Shown here one piece after another: positions 13,493 to 24,943 of a stretch of DNA of 64,000 nt. The number at the start of each line of letters is the position of its first letter. Positions within the stretch are counted from its first letter, which is position 1. This DNA is from Chytridium lagenaria (Eukaryota; Chytridiomycota; Chytridiomycetes; Chytridiales; Chytridiaceae). The stretch is taken from assembly GCA_025449115.1 (NCBI GenBank), contig JAHLKC010000145.1:1-64000 (forward strand). Direction: 5' to 3'. The position numbers were made by a program, and so were the translations under genes. The notes beneath the pieces were generated by a model that searched no databases, had not been told where the DNA came from, and saw only the letters and a list, made by a program, of their open reading frames with translations.

Positions 13493-14724
13493 TAAATAAA
13501 AATATAAATATTATAAATAATATATTAATAAATAAGAAAGAAAGAAACTTTCCCCCTCATCCTCCACTCATATAAATAATCATAATCATCATCATCATCA
13601 AATATAAATAATTTAAATAATAAATAATCAGATGCTTTGCTGTCTATGTCTAATAATAATGCAATTAATAATAAACATCAAACAAACAAGCAAGCAAGCA
13701 AGCAAGCAAACCAAAGGTGATACACAAAGCATCACAAACAGATCACACACAACAATTTAATTACTATATTATATTACTAATAAATACATAATATTATTAT
13801 TGAAGACGCACAAAACACAAAGACCCCCAAACAAACAACAAAACAAACTGGGTGGTGGGTGTAATTATTATAATTATTATAATTGAAACAAACAAACTGG
13901 GTGGGTGTAATGTAATGATCATCATAATATATATAATAATATAATAAAGCATCAATTATATAACTTGTCTTTTTCATATGACTTGTCATTCATTCATTCA
14001 TTTAATTATTTATAATTAATTAAATCATTCATTCACTCTCTTTTCGGCTCAATGTAACCCTAATATTATTATTCTCTCATGATCATTACAATAAATAATA
14101 TAAATATTATTATTATATACTCCTCTCTCCCTATATATATATATATTATTCCCCCTTATTAAAGTCTTTGCTAATTATGTATACATCATTCATAACAGAT
14201 ATCCCCCTATGATATAAATACATATAAACAATACATAATAAATGTTTATAGACCACTACTAACTGCACAAACACAACAATAATAACAGATATATTAAAGG
14301 TAAAACCCCCCCATTCATAAACACACATAGAAAACTATACTCACTTTCATTGCTCTTCAACACAAACATCACCACTAAAACAGAGAGGAGACAAAATATA
14401 GCCGTAACATACACACAAAAAGTAGATACGGGATAAAAGATAAACAACAAGACAAGCGAGAAAAGGCTTCAAGAAAAAAAGAAAAAAAGATAGAAAAAGA
14501 CGCGACAATGAACCGAGAGAAAAAGAAAGAAAAAAAAAAGAAAAAGGGGTGGGTAGGAGGGCGTAGGGCGGGCGGGGGGGGGGGGGGGGGGGGGTAATGT
14601 GATGCACGCAAAAGAAAAAGAAAACCAAAAAAAAAAAAAGAGAAAAAAAAAAGAAAAAAAAGAAAGGAGATACGTTTAAAAAAACATAAAGGTAAAACCA
14701 AAAAGGAAAAACAAATGTGCATGC
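13493..14724. other. AT-rich low-complexity region with microsatellites and a 21-G run
   Basis: Dense TAAT/ATTA sequence, a (CAAG)n tract around 13685-13705, short (ATTC)n and (TA)n tracts, purine-rich sequence, and 21 consecutive G at 14574-14594. No gene is supported; the small frames are cryptic. It includes the 3' flank of the chitin deacetylase gene. Confidence 0.6.
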
Positions 14725-16807
14725 TCAATCACGTCCTCCAAGCAGCTGTGGTTGCGTCGGTCCATTCTGTCCCTGCTGCATCGGCTGCATCGGATAATAC
14801 CCTGCTGCTGCTGCTGCTGCTGCTGTTGTTGTTGTTGCTGCTGCTGCTGCAAAACAGAATTCGGCACTCCCCGTTCATTAGGCACCCACCTCCCCCTCGC
14901 ATCAGGGTGATCCGAATGCAACCCCACAGGTCATGCGTCTTTGGTCGTTTCACCGCACTCGCCGCAGCAGTAGCAGCAGGGTCCCTAAAAAACGGTACAA
15001 ACCCTCCCGACTTTCTATACACCTCGACACAATCCTTACAAGAATCCCAGTCACTACAATAAAGGACGCTGCCCCAATCCCTACCCATCCCCACATCGAT
15101 ATCCCCAGCGGTCCTGCTGACGGGGAAGACGTGGTTCGGGAGGTTGGCTGGACGTGGGCGTTGGTGTTGTGACCGGAGAGGCAAAGTTGAGCGGGAACGA
15201 CGTGGCGTTGAGGTCGTTATCGCGGAGGGGGAGTTGTTTATCCCAGTATGCGATGAGGTTATAAAAGGGGTCGGCCGTCGTCAAATAAGGCGTGTTGGGT
15301 TGGATATAGTCGCATTGGTGGAGGAGAACAGGTGTGAATCTGTTGGGAGACCACCAAGGGAGGTGGAACCAAGGACAGTGCTGGTGGTAAGGTCAGCCAT
15401 GCGTTGTTCAACCTCTCGGAGTTCGTGGTGGAGGGAGATAAACCCGCGGTACGTCTTTGTGCCGTTTCCGAGACCAGACTAATGTCCGTCGAGGTTAGAA
15501 AAATGTGTGTCAGGAGAGAATAAATAACAAACAGAACAAGAAGGAAAACAAATATGTAAAAAAAGAAAAATCTTATAAAAGGAATATAACAAATAAAAAG
15601 CAAAAACAAAAACAATAAAAACAAACAAGAACACACACCTTATCAGGCAACCAGTTCAAGTTTGGCGACACCGAATCCTCAACGTAGCCGCCAATTTCGC
15701 CTGAATTCCGTAAACCCTCCTCCATCATTATCAGGAAGCAAGTAATCAAAAGTATCAAGTTCAAAGAGCCGATCGAAGACCAAACGACGCCACCACAAAC
15801 CGAACTCGATCGTCATGTCTCCATAAGGTTGACGGAAATACCGGGGAACTTTCCCAATGCTCGGTAGACGGCTAAGGCTGTGTAAATCACCTCGGAGACG
15901 AGGGCTTCGGTGAACGGGTGGAGAGAAGGGGGTGGGACCATGCGTGAAGGCTGGATATCATTGATGAGAAGTGAGAAAATCATTGAGAAAGATGGAAAAC
16001 ACTTGAGAAAAGATGAAACAACTAAAACACCAACAGCTAAACAACAACAACAACCAAAACAAAAAAAAAACAAAAAAAAAAACAAAATGATAGCATACCC
16101 AATTTGGTGTCCTTCAGCATCGACAGCCTTAAGATTTTCCATAAACGCATTATCAACGACACATTGGCTCCAATAACAAAAAACGTAGCCTTCATGTTAT
16201 ACTTTTTCAACAAATTCAAGAGATCCCTCGTCTTTGACTTTGGTCCATCATCAAACCTACAAAAAAAAAAAAACAATCAACAACGTCTCCCAACAAAACA
16301 GACCCTACTCCAACAAAAACAAACAAAAAAAAACAAAACAAGAAAAAAACTCACGTAAAAGCCCACATCCCATCCTCACAAGCACACAACTCTGTCGACG
16401 GATTCGTAGGATCCCCCACCTCTTCCCATCCCACAACGCTTCTCCAGCTCTCCAAGGCGACCCCCCACTCCCCGTCGGTGCAATCGTCGAATAGTATTAT
16501 TCCGAGCGGCCACCATCCGTTGAAACGCATCCATCCAAGGCTTGACAGCGAAAAGGGGTCGATCACGGGCTCCGTTTAATTCCTCGCATGCAGGAAAGTC
16601 GGGGAGGGTTCGACAGAGAGCGTAGCTGGTTTGGAAAGGTTAGAAAGGAGAGATGGGATCAAACGAGGGGTGGGCGGACCTGATGGTATCTTGGGCTTGT
16701 GCGGATGGTGTCCATGCGGTGAGAGCGAGGAGGAGGAGAGAGGCGATGGAGGAAAGTTTGAGAAGAGAATAAGTGGCATCTCCTCTGGACGTCTGAATGA
16801 CGACCAT
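14725..16807 (-). CDS. Chitin deacetylase (carbohydrate esterase 4), membrane-anchored
   Basis: Starts at 16807 with a signal peptide whose core is SIASLLLLALTAW and which ends SAQAQ. The NodB domain is spread over several exons: FDDCTDGEWGV; then TFDDGPKSKT, formed across the splice 16365/16266; then KATFFVIGANV; then HAWSHPLLS; then FRQPYGDM; then NLNWLPD and GFISLHHEL. These are the catalytic Asp, metal His and active-site loop motifs of chitin deacetylases, which convert chitin to chitosan in the wall. After a Ser/Thr-rich stalk there is one C-terminal membrane helix (WGWVGIGAASFIVVTGILV) and a cytoplasmic tail with about 16 Gln and then YYPMQPMQQGQ. Frame breaks include G4 at 15843-15846, G3 at 15916-15918, C3 at 14800-14802, one near 16130 and several around 15640-15760. 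Confidence 0.88.
14802..14850. repeat. CAG/CAA triplet repeat (polyglutamine)
   Basis: Uninterrupted CTG/TTG codon run on the plus strand, read as CAG/CAA on the minus strand. It encodes a Gln tract in the tail of the chitin deacetylase. CAA interruptions sit in the middle. Confidence 0.95.
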
Positions 16808-17692
16808 TTCTTCTTGATTCTTTCGATAATGGAGCGGTGATAGTGGTGGTGGTGGTGGTGAGTAGGCGGTAAAGGTGTTGAGTGAGTGAGTGGATTAACG
16901 GAATGCAATGGATATTCCGTTGTGAAGCCCCTTTTTTTCGCCTCCTCCGAGTCCGTCAAACCAGGATATTTTTAAAAAAATGAATTTTTGAAGGAAGGAC
17001 ACTCTTTTGTCTTACCATAATGGAATCAATCATTGGCCGCCTTCATTTTATTACTGTTTCAGATGGATATGACAGAGACATGGCCTTTCCTTCAAACGAC
17101 GTCCACGATTCACCCATCCACCACCAGGTTAAAGAAGTTTGCTAAGTTTGATGATATGCTCACCCACCTTCTGTATGTTGGAGAGATACAGTTTTGATGA
17201 AAACAATGCACAAGACGCGTTTCAGGTGACATGTACGTGTTGTCACCAACATTACAATCGCGCTCACCACGGTTTAATTTAAAAATCCATCAATCTTTAG
17301 AACAGGATCCAACGGCACAAAGACTGGATAGGAAACCATTCCCACTCAGCATAGCACATCGGGCCTTACTTATAGTAAATGGCGCATGTAATAATGAAAA
17401 TATGACATGTGTTTCTTCACTAATCCTCTCCACCATCCAACCTCAACAACAATCCTCAAGTCGTAAACCACCCTCCAAGGCTCAACCCCCACTTCCTCCC
17501 CTTCCCACCTCCCTCTTCCTCAACCCAAACATAACCCCCGTCTTCCCCCCACTCTTCCCAGCAACCCCCTGCATCCCCTCATCAGCAATCGTCGCACTCC
17601 CCACCCCCTTCCCCTTCCTACCACCCTCCAAGCTCATTCGAGGCAACAAAGACTCCGAATGATGCATATCATCCAACCCAATCCGATCACCC
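16808..17692. other. Region between chitin deacetylase and the next minus-strand gene
   Basis: Contains the upstream region of the chitin deacetylase. A proline-rich plus-strand frame (17231-17662) and a Gly-rich minus-strand frame (17482-17721) overlap here. The minus-strand one could be a C-terminal extension of the next gene if another frame break exists. Neither is claimed as a gene. Confidence 0.4.
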
Positions 17693-20600
17693 TCACCCCG
17701 AAACACGGTCGAGGCTCCCACCCAGGTCCTTCACGACCAAAGAAATCAGAGATGACGATGTCGCGAAACGCTGCAACTCCCGTGGTGAGGAGATGTGGGG
17801 ATGGCGTTGTTGAACTTTGTGGGGGCGTGTAGGTTTATCAAGACCCCATGCCCATGTACGTTCATCGAGTCCACACGTGTCAAAGGTGGATATCAGCGCA
17901 GACGTGTCTTCCCAGAGTTGAAGAGGGGTCACATTGGCACCTTCATAAGCCGCCAAAAGTCGATCGGACGGGCACCCCAAATTTAAAACACTCTTCCTCA
18001 AGGGTACCCAAGCTGGGACGTTTGATCCCATCTTTGCTTTCCCCCCACTGTCTTTGAATCCAAAAGCGCAGATCCATTCCCCACAAACGACCATCTAGCC
18101 TTCTTAACACTCTCCCTCCTCTCCTCCTCCGTCATCGTCTTTGCCAACCCCTCGGCCTGTTCCCTTTCCACTCTTTCCACCCCAACATCATTCAACAACG
18201 TCACCCCAACCTCCCTCGCAATGAAATCAATAATCGCATGCAACCCTTCAGGTCCCACTGGTTTCTTTTGCGCTAACTGATGCACAAGCGGATACCCCGC
18301 CTGAAACAACATCCACACAGCCGCATCCATCTTCTCCACAACCTCCACATACTCCAATTCAGTCGCAGCATTCCCCACCCCATTCGTATCATAGCATTTC
18401 AAGATATCCAACCATTTCGTGACCACATCAAAAAAAGTGGAAGCAAGACGCGCCATATCCGTACAATCCCACATTTCCTGTAAAACACCAGGAACAGCCT
18501 GCGCCACATGAACAATCATATCCGTCACCCCTGACACCCAATAGCCTCCACAAAGGCCTCCTTCTCATGTCCTCTCACCAACAACCTTGCAAACAGAATC
18601 TCACGCTCCTCTTCATCATCCTCAATCTCAAGGTCAGGGTTTTTGGTTGCGTCAAAGCCTTTCACGTTGTGGGTTTGGAGGAAGGAGGCAAAGGCGGATC
18701 GGGGGGCGGTGGAAGGGAGGGTGACGTCGTTGTGTGATGACCAGAGTTTGGTGATGGCGTTTTCAATGAGAAGACGCGTGTCGGTGGGGATGCGGGGACG
18801 GAGGTGTTTAAGGGAGGTTTGGGTGTGGGAGAGGCCGCAGATGATGGCGGCGAGACGCATAAGGAGGGATGACATGCCTGGGGGTCGCCACACAAATAGC
18901 TTTAATAGCCGTTCAACGAATGGAATTCTGCGAGGATTCAAAAATGCAATGTCAACGTTAAAAAAAAACAAAACAAAAGACGTTTTAATAAAAATAAAGA
19001 ACGGGCAATGTCAACGATTTCAAAACAAAAGACGTTTTGATAAAATAATAAAGAACGGGAAATGCCAACGATTAAAAAAATTAAATACGCGTTGATGAAA
19101 ATAGAGAACGGCAACGTGACAAACAAAGCGCCCAACTTACGGATTCACCAGCCTCAACGAGTAAATAATCAAAGTGATCGGCAGCTTGCTCCAAATAAAC
19201 TTAATCTTTGCTCTCCACCCCTCATCATCCAAAATATTCTCCGCGGTGACCGCAATAGCTCTCACAAGCGCCTTTGACCACTCCCATAAATCTCTGGCAA
19301 CTCCTCAATACTCTTATACATTGAACACACTTTAAACAACGCCGGCCAAACCCCAATGATAAGGATCGTCCACAGGAAGAGAGGGGTTAGGTTTCGTTGC
19401 TTCCAATATAACGCGGTGGCGCGAAGCCAGCGACGCCAGGCGTTGGAGAAGGTTGTGTAGCGGAGTTGTTGAATGTGGGTTGTTGGGGTTGGGGAGGGGA
19501 GACGGGAGGGGGTAGGGTTGGGAGGGAGAGTGAAACGACCGTAGGTGCCGCTGCAAGTTGGGGAGGCAAGACGGGTGGTGAGACGAGAACCAAAGAGGAG
19601 ACCGGAATCGTAAGCAGAAGGTGGGAATTCGCGACCGGTTTTAAGGGGTGGGTTAATGGCGGTGCTTGAGCGTCTTTTTTGTGAGGACATTCGGGATTTG
19701 GGACGAGGCTCATTGATTTGCTGATGGTCTTCGTCTTCGGCGTCAAAGAAGATATCATCGTCATCATCATCGTTGTCGTCGTCGTCGTCGTCGTACTTTC
19801 CAACAACGGCTTCAACAGAGTCAATAGAGACTTCTGACGCCTTCCGATTTACTTTTGAATCACGAACACTCCGCGTTACTGAAAATGGTGGACCTGTTGG
19901 CCCTTTTGTGATAACCAAATGGGTTCGAAGATGGGCAAGGCTCTCTGGTAGAATCTCCTCCGTCCCCGAAAATACGCAGATCAGAACATAGTGTTTAGCG
20001 AACCCCTGCGTGGACGAGGTCAACAAAAGAGAAATGTCAATGTGGACCTTGAAAACTCACCAAAAGGTCGAACCGAGTCGCCCGCATCCATGACATGAGA
20101 AATGGGTAAAAATGATTCTCGACAAAGGTGTCGATGCCTCGAAGGTATTCTTCTCCTCTGGCCGCGAAAAGAGGGAAACGACGGATGAAGCGGTGGTAGA
20201 AGGCTTTGCTTAATGGTGGGAGAGACAATGGGGTCGGTGGAAGAGGTACTAGGGTGGTTGTGGAAGGTTTCTCAGAGTCGCCGTTGCAGGAGGGAAGAGG
20301 GTGGGTTTGTGAGAATAGCAGCTCGATCTTTGAATGCGAGTGCGAACTCGTGGGCACCAACGGCGTATAAGAAAAAGGCGGTGAGAGCTGACAGAAAGCA
20401 AACATCCGGTTGTAAATGATCTTGAAAAACAAAGGGAAGCATGTAACGCTTTAAAACGATCACGACTTACCAGTCTCATGTAGTGGTGATGGAGGTGGGT
20501 ACATTGACAGTTTTCCTGCTGCTGTCGAACGTACAGGATGATCCTTCGTCACCACCCCAACAGCAGTCGATGGTTCCCCTCTCATTCCCAGCGATGATCC

Positions 20601-20799
20601 CGTGTTCTGTTCAAATTCTGAGAAAATGACCTTGTTTCATTTCGTAGTAAACAATTCAAGGGAGGCGTCATGTCCAACTCTGTCACCCACGCTGCGGAGG
20701 ATGGAAGCGGAAGCAGAGCCTTTGGGAATGATGAATATTGGCACCGTCTATCGTGCAAGTCTGGTACTGAGCTGCGCATTCCTTTGGTGTTAATGACAT
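17693..20799 (-). CDS. Large helical protein, weakly like PX-associated (DUF3818-type) proteins
   Basis: A coding trail runs through several frames and introns from about 20799 to 17693. One well-supported junction joins PPPSPLHET to DHLQPDVCFLSALT across an intron at about 20420-20469. A central acidic, low-complexity region (poly-D around 19770-19800) is followed by a membrane-like segment (LFLWTILIIGVWPALFK). Then comes IPFVERLLKLFVWRPPGMSSLL and, at 18640-18530, a segment ending GHEKEAFVEAIG. These two blocks recall the arrangement of fungal PX-associated domains (yeast Ypr097w/Lec1), but no PX domain is visible, so the assignment is tentative. Start and C-terminus are uncertain. Frame breaks lie near 19280, 18535 and 18030. 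Confidence 0.5.
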
Positions 20800-21999
20800 C
20801 TCACACCCCAAAACCGTAAAGATACGCCACGGCGTCAAACGACTTAAAGTAACGGGCCTTTTCTTATTACCGCTGAGGACAGCTGAAGATAGAAGCAGTC
20901 ATTCTCAATGTCCCCAGCTATCCTCCGTATCACCGTTTTCCTTGGCATCTCGCTGGATAACGTCCACCGCCACATTTTATCGGAATACCTCCTCCGGCTC
21001 CCTTTTCGATTATTATACCGAAGAACCAAGGAACGTCGGTGCATCCATGCTTTCCCTTGTAAAAGATTATCTATTGGGGTTGGACTTTTTTGCATCAACG
21101 GAATTCACGATCATACAATGATTTGAGTGCTGCATTCCAAGATTACAGGTTCTGGGCTATCATAAACTCTACGACCCAAAACTTGACCCAAACTTTGACC
21201 GGTATGAAAATGGCGAGGATCTATGGGTATTAATAGAGGGAAAAAAGTCTTACAAAAGCGAAACTATATGTATTTGGAGTTTAATCTTGGGGAAGCTGAT
21301 GGTGGTTATGGTGGCAAAGTTGTTGCTTAACGTTAAAGGAGAGAAACAGCGACGAGGCCAAAGAGAAGTAAATGAAATTAACCTCAGTTAGGACTAGAAA
21401 GAGGACGGCTGCTAACGGTAGTCGGAAAAAACGGAGAATTAAGTATTTTATCTTTGAAAGTTGAGCTCCACTTGCGGCTTTTTTCATCCGATTTCTTTTA
21501 ATTCATTGCAAGTTGGTGCCAATAAATAAAAAAAAATTATCCGCATTATATTTTTTGTATTGAATTCACTTCGCATCAAACTAATCGGTATTTTAAGCAG
21601 TTGATTAAAAATTAATATTCCTCAACAGATCCAATGAAAAAAAACGTAAAAACATAAAACCTAATAAAACAAGACAAAGCACAATACGCGGGAGTAGGCA
21701 CGGAATGGTTACGGAGTGAGTACAGAGTAATGTAAAAAATAATAAGGAACTTAAAATCAATCGGTATCAAAAGTAAGAGTATCAGAAGTAGAATGAAGAC
21801 TGATTTAAAAAGTATTTCGAGTTCAAAAGTCCGAGTATCGATCCCGACCTAAAAAAACCATGTTTAGCGATTCGCAAAAGCTCCATGAAGTTATTTTTTT
21901 GCAATATCAGTGGAACGCTTGTGGAGAAAAAGGTTGTTAGGGGATTATGAGTGGAGCTAAAGGGGACTGTTGGGAGGGGCGGGGGGAAAATAAAGGTGA
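20800..21999. other. Intergenic region, 1.2 kb
   Basis: Lies between two minus-strand genes. AT-rich in its second half. Short frames at 20844-21126 and 21281-21487 have no motif. No feature is supported. Confidence 0.5.
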
Positions 22000-24007
22000 C
22001 TAACCGAAGGATGACGGCGACTTTGGACGAGTGCTATCACGGCTGTCGATTTTTAGGCTCAAGGGCTTATCAAACGACGATGGCGAGCGAGAGTCACCAG
22101 CACTCGATGATTTTCGAGGTGATGAGCTGGACCCTCCGACGCTTGAAGATCGGCGAAGTTCTGGTTTCTCTGTTAATATAATAGATGTTAATAAGTTGGC
22201 GGTTGAAGAAATACAAATTTGATTTCGCACCTCATGCCTGCTGGTGGTTCCCTCTCGTGAATGCGAGGTTTTGGGCCTATCACCACTGCTGCTCCCGCTA
22301 GCTTTTTTAAGATAGTCGGGTACATGTCAGCCTTGAAAGGCGACGAAGACGAGGACTTTAAAGGTGAATAAGCGTCCTTCTTACGATCATAATCGTCGTC
22401 ATGGTGTTTTGACGGTGAATGAGGAAGGTTTCACCGACGAATGACGCCCTCCCAGACTCATGATCATCATCGCGACGTCTCTCCCTACTTCGCGATCGGT
22501 CACGGTGTCCATCGCGGTCACGGTGCGAAGAATCATGGTGGTCAGAGTGGACGATCTGACTTATCACGGGATGGAGAGGAGGAGCTGCGGCGGTCTGAAA
22601 CGCTATGATGGTCTTTGTCTCGGCTGGAGGCGTGTTTGTCAAAGTAGTCATCTTTTCCGCGAGACGGACCGGGACTGTGCGTTCGATCACCGCCTTTAGA
22701 GTCTTTGTGCTTGGGGGGAAGAAACTCTTCGCTAGAAAGGTCGTGTTTGCCGTGTTTATCGTGTTTATCGTGTTTGTCATGTTTGTCATGTTTGTCGTGT
22801 TTGCTGCTGGTATCTTTGTGGGAGGAGTGGCGCATGTCCTCAATTGAAGCCCATTCTGTGCGTCCGCGGCGGTCCTCGTGGTGATCGTCGTGGTGTTTGG
22901 AAGACGGACGGTGACTGGATTTGTGGTCATCGTCGTGGTGCTTGCTGGGAGATGAAGGACGGTGGGAGGATTTGTAGTCGTCGTCGTGATGCTTGCTGGG
23001 GGATGATGGACGGTGGGAAGATTTATGGTCATCATCATGGTGCTTGCTGATAGAGGAGGACCGCTGCGAGGGCTTGTAGTCATCGTCGTGGTACTTGCTA
23101 GGGGACGATGATGGACGGTGTGAAGAGGATCTGTGGTCGTCGTCGTGGTGTTTGCTGGGAGATGACGGGCGGTGTGAGGATCTGTGGTCGTCGTCATGAT
23201 GCTTGCTGACAGAAGAAGAACGGTGAGAGGACTTGTGGTCATCATCATGACGACTGCTGTGGCGGTCACGGTCTGAACGATCACGCTCTTTTCACGATCA
23301 CCGTGTCCTCCATGGCGGTCATGGTCCGAATGACGATCACGTTCACGGTCTCTGTCTTTATCACCACCCCGATGATCCCTCTCACGTTCTCTGTCTTTAT
23401 CACCACCCCTATGATCCTATCACGGTCCCTTTCCTTCTCCTTGTCTTTGCTGCTACCATGGAGGTCATCAGACGCCCCCTTGGATTTTCCGCCGTAGTAC
23501 GCAACAATCAACGCCTCACCGTCCCTGAGGATATTGACAGACGAGTTCTTTGAAATGGCTGCAAATGCCGAATCGTAGATGACGCATTTGCTGGGGTCGA
23601 CACCGGTGTCTTCTGCGAGCTGGTCGCGCTTTGCAACGACGACGAGGTCGGAGATGGTCAAGATGCGGGAGGATTTAGACATTGGGTCCGGGAGCTCTGC
23701 GATCACCCTTCGTGATGGGGCTTCTTGAGAAGGGTTGGGGGAAGTGGGGCCGGGAGGGAACCCCAAAAAGTTCAACGTCACCCTCGGGATAGGTGCGTAA
23801 GGCATGGCTTCGAGTTTGTCGGCGCAAACAGCTGGTTGTCGTCTGCAAGTTTGTTAACAGATAAGAGTAGGGCGTCACTGAAGCTGAAAACTGATAACCA
23901 AGAGGGGAACTGAAGGATTTTGAGTTTGAGTGGGTTCTTTTCCTGATATGGCCCCGTGCTTCCCATTTCCTGTGACTTTCTTCGAGAAGTATTCTAGACG
24001 CGTCCAT
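22000..24007 (-). CDS. Uncharacterised protein with His/Asp/Ser-rich tandem repeats
   Basis: Not recognised. The N-terminal 200 or so residues look folded: MDASRILLEES..., a segment KLKILQFPSWLSVFSF, then ILTISDLVVVAKRDQLAED and SVNILRDGEALIVAYYGG. The rest is highly charged: (ER/DR)n, then about seven repeats of KHHDDD-[HY]-[KR]-SSHRPSSPS encoded by a 51-bp DNA repeat, then (HDK)n, an SR-like DGHRDRSRSRERRRDDD stretch and a Ser-rich C-terminus (RRSSSVGGSSSSPRKSSS). The basic/acidic Ser-Arg/His composition is typical of nuclear RNA-processing factors, but that is inference. The last exon is about 22163-22000 after a CAG acceptor. At least three frame breaks occur: near 23940, near 23400 and near 22560. 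Confidence 0.6.
22885..23255. repeat. 51-bp tandem coding repeat (seven copies)
   Basis: Units recur at about 22894, 22940, 22991, 23041, 23091, 23150 and 23201, mostly 51 bp apart (17 codons). On the minus strand they encode a His-His-Asp-Asp-Asp core followed by SSHRPSS. Third-position differences between units suggest selection on the peptide, not very recent expansion. Confidence 0.85.
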
Positions 24008-24621
24008 TAAATGCTAAAAAAAGATGCTTCTCAAACAACCCCAATCAATATCACCATCCAGCTCATGAATTGAAGTGAAGAAAAATCAGTGTATCCATTA
24101 TCGTAATACATGGAGATATTTATACATGCAGGCAAGCAAGTGGATGTTGTGGGATAAAACCAGATCAACAAACGCACTGCAATTAGCCTGCAATTATCTC
24201 AATGTCACATGAAAGATTCCCAGCTGTTGGCCTCTCCCCACAGCTCTTACGTTTTGTAACGCGTTTGAAAGTTAAATGTAATCACTATGTCAATTGATGT
24301 CCTTTCTAATAACTTAACTCGGATTCTTGGCATTAAAGTGATAACTGGCGGCAAAGGAATTATGTGCGTGCAATTAATTAGGTCTCTGGGACAGGAAATT
24401 CGTTTATGCTGACTTCTGCCGTGAAGCTCGAACTTACGAGGCGTTGAGGCGATTGTGGGCGTGATCAAGGCTTGAGATGTTACACTACTCGGCATGTTGG
24501 TTGAGCGCCCTGAATTCTCGTCATCTTATCCATCCGTAATCCAGTATCCGTTATCCATTCGACGTAATTCTTCCGTTCTTACCCCGTTTGCAACTCCCTC
24601 TCACTCACTGTCTTGTCCTAA
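24008..24621. other. Intergenic region between divergent genes
   Basis: Shared upstream region of the minus-strand repeat-protein gene and, beyond a dispersed repeat, the plus-strand gene at 24944. A minus-strand frame at 24247-24495 has no motif. Confidence 0.5.
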
Positions 24622-24804
24622 GTATGAACAATTTTCATCATTATCTACTGTATTAGTATAAATACCTCATGGCCCTAACCCATTTATCTACATTTTTGTT
24701 CCTTTGTTCGTCGTTCCAACGAACGCCATTCCAAAACTGTATAGATATATACTTATTTATTCAACTTGTTGTTTGTTGTGTTAATATATTTGAACAACAA
24801 AGTA
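24622..24804 (+). repeat. Dispersed repeat, copy 1 (183 bp)
   Basis: From GTATGAACAATTTTCATC to GAACAACAAAGTA. A second copy at 59970-60152 differs at about seven positions, and a third at 61104-61146 retains only the 3' end. It contains a TATAAATA-like box and a 3' AT-rich end. It may be a fragment of a retroelement (solo LTR or SINE-like); no termini prove this. Confidence 0.9.
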
Positions 24805-24943
24805 GTGGGCGAATGCCGAATTACGACGGCTCGTGCATTCAGGCGGTGTAAGACAATTAGAAGGGTAACGCAGTTTCAGGAACACGCACTGTAAACTGTA
24901 CACTACACTCTCTTTTATTTTTAACGTATAAATATCTCTTGTG

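Noticed and set aside
13987..14160. Possible replication origin in AT-rich sequence
   Set aside because: Only base composition supports it; no conserved element can be identified by eye.
17231..17662. 143-codon plus-strand frame, proline-rich
   Set aside because: It lacks motifs, its composition follows a C-rich stretch, and it overlaps a Gly-rich minus-strand frame that could belong to the neighbouring gene. Neither is convincing.
21815..21860. Possible tRNA T-loop like sequence (GAGTTCAAAAGTCCGAG)
   Set aside because: No acceptor stem or anticodon arm could be paired around it.
22358..23284. 308-codon minus-strand frame rich in Thr and Met
   Set aside because: It is the out-of-frame shadow of the His/Asp/Ser repeat; the correct frame gives charged repeats continuous with both flanks.
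24927..24934. TATAAATA box before paralogue A
   Set aside because: It lies only 10 bp before the ATG, too close to serve a transcript that includes that start codon; AT-rich context makes chance likely.
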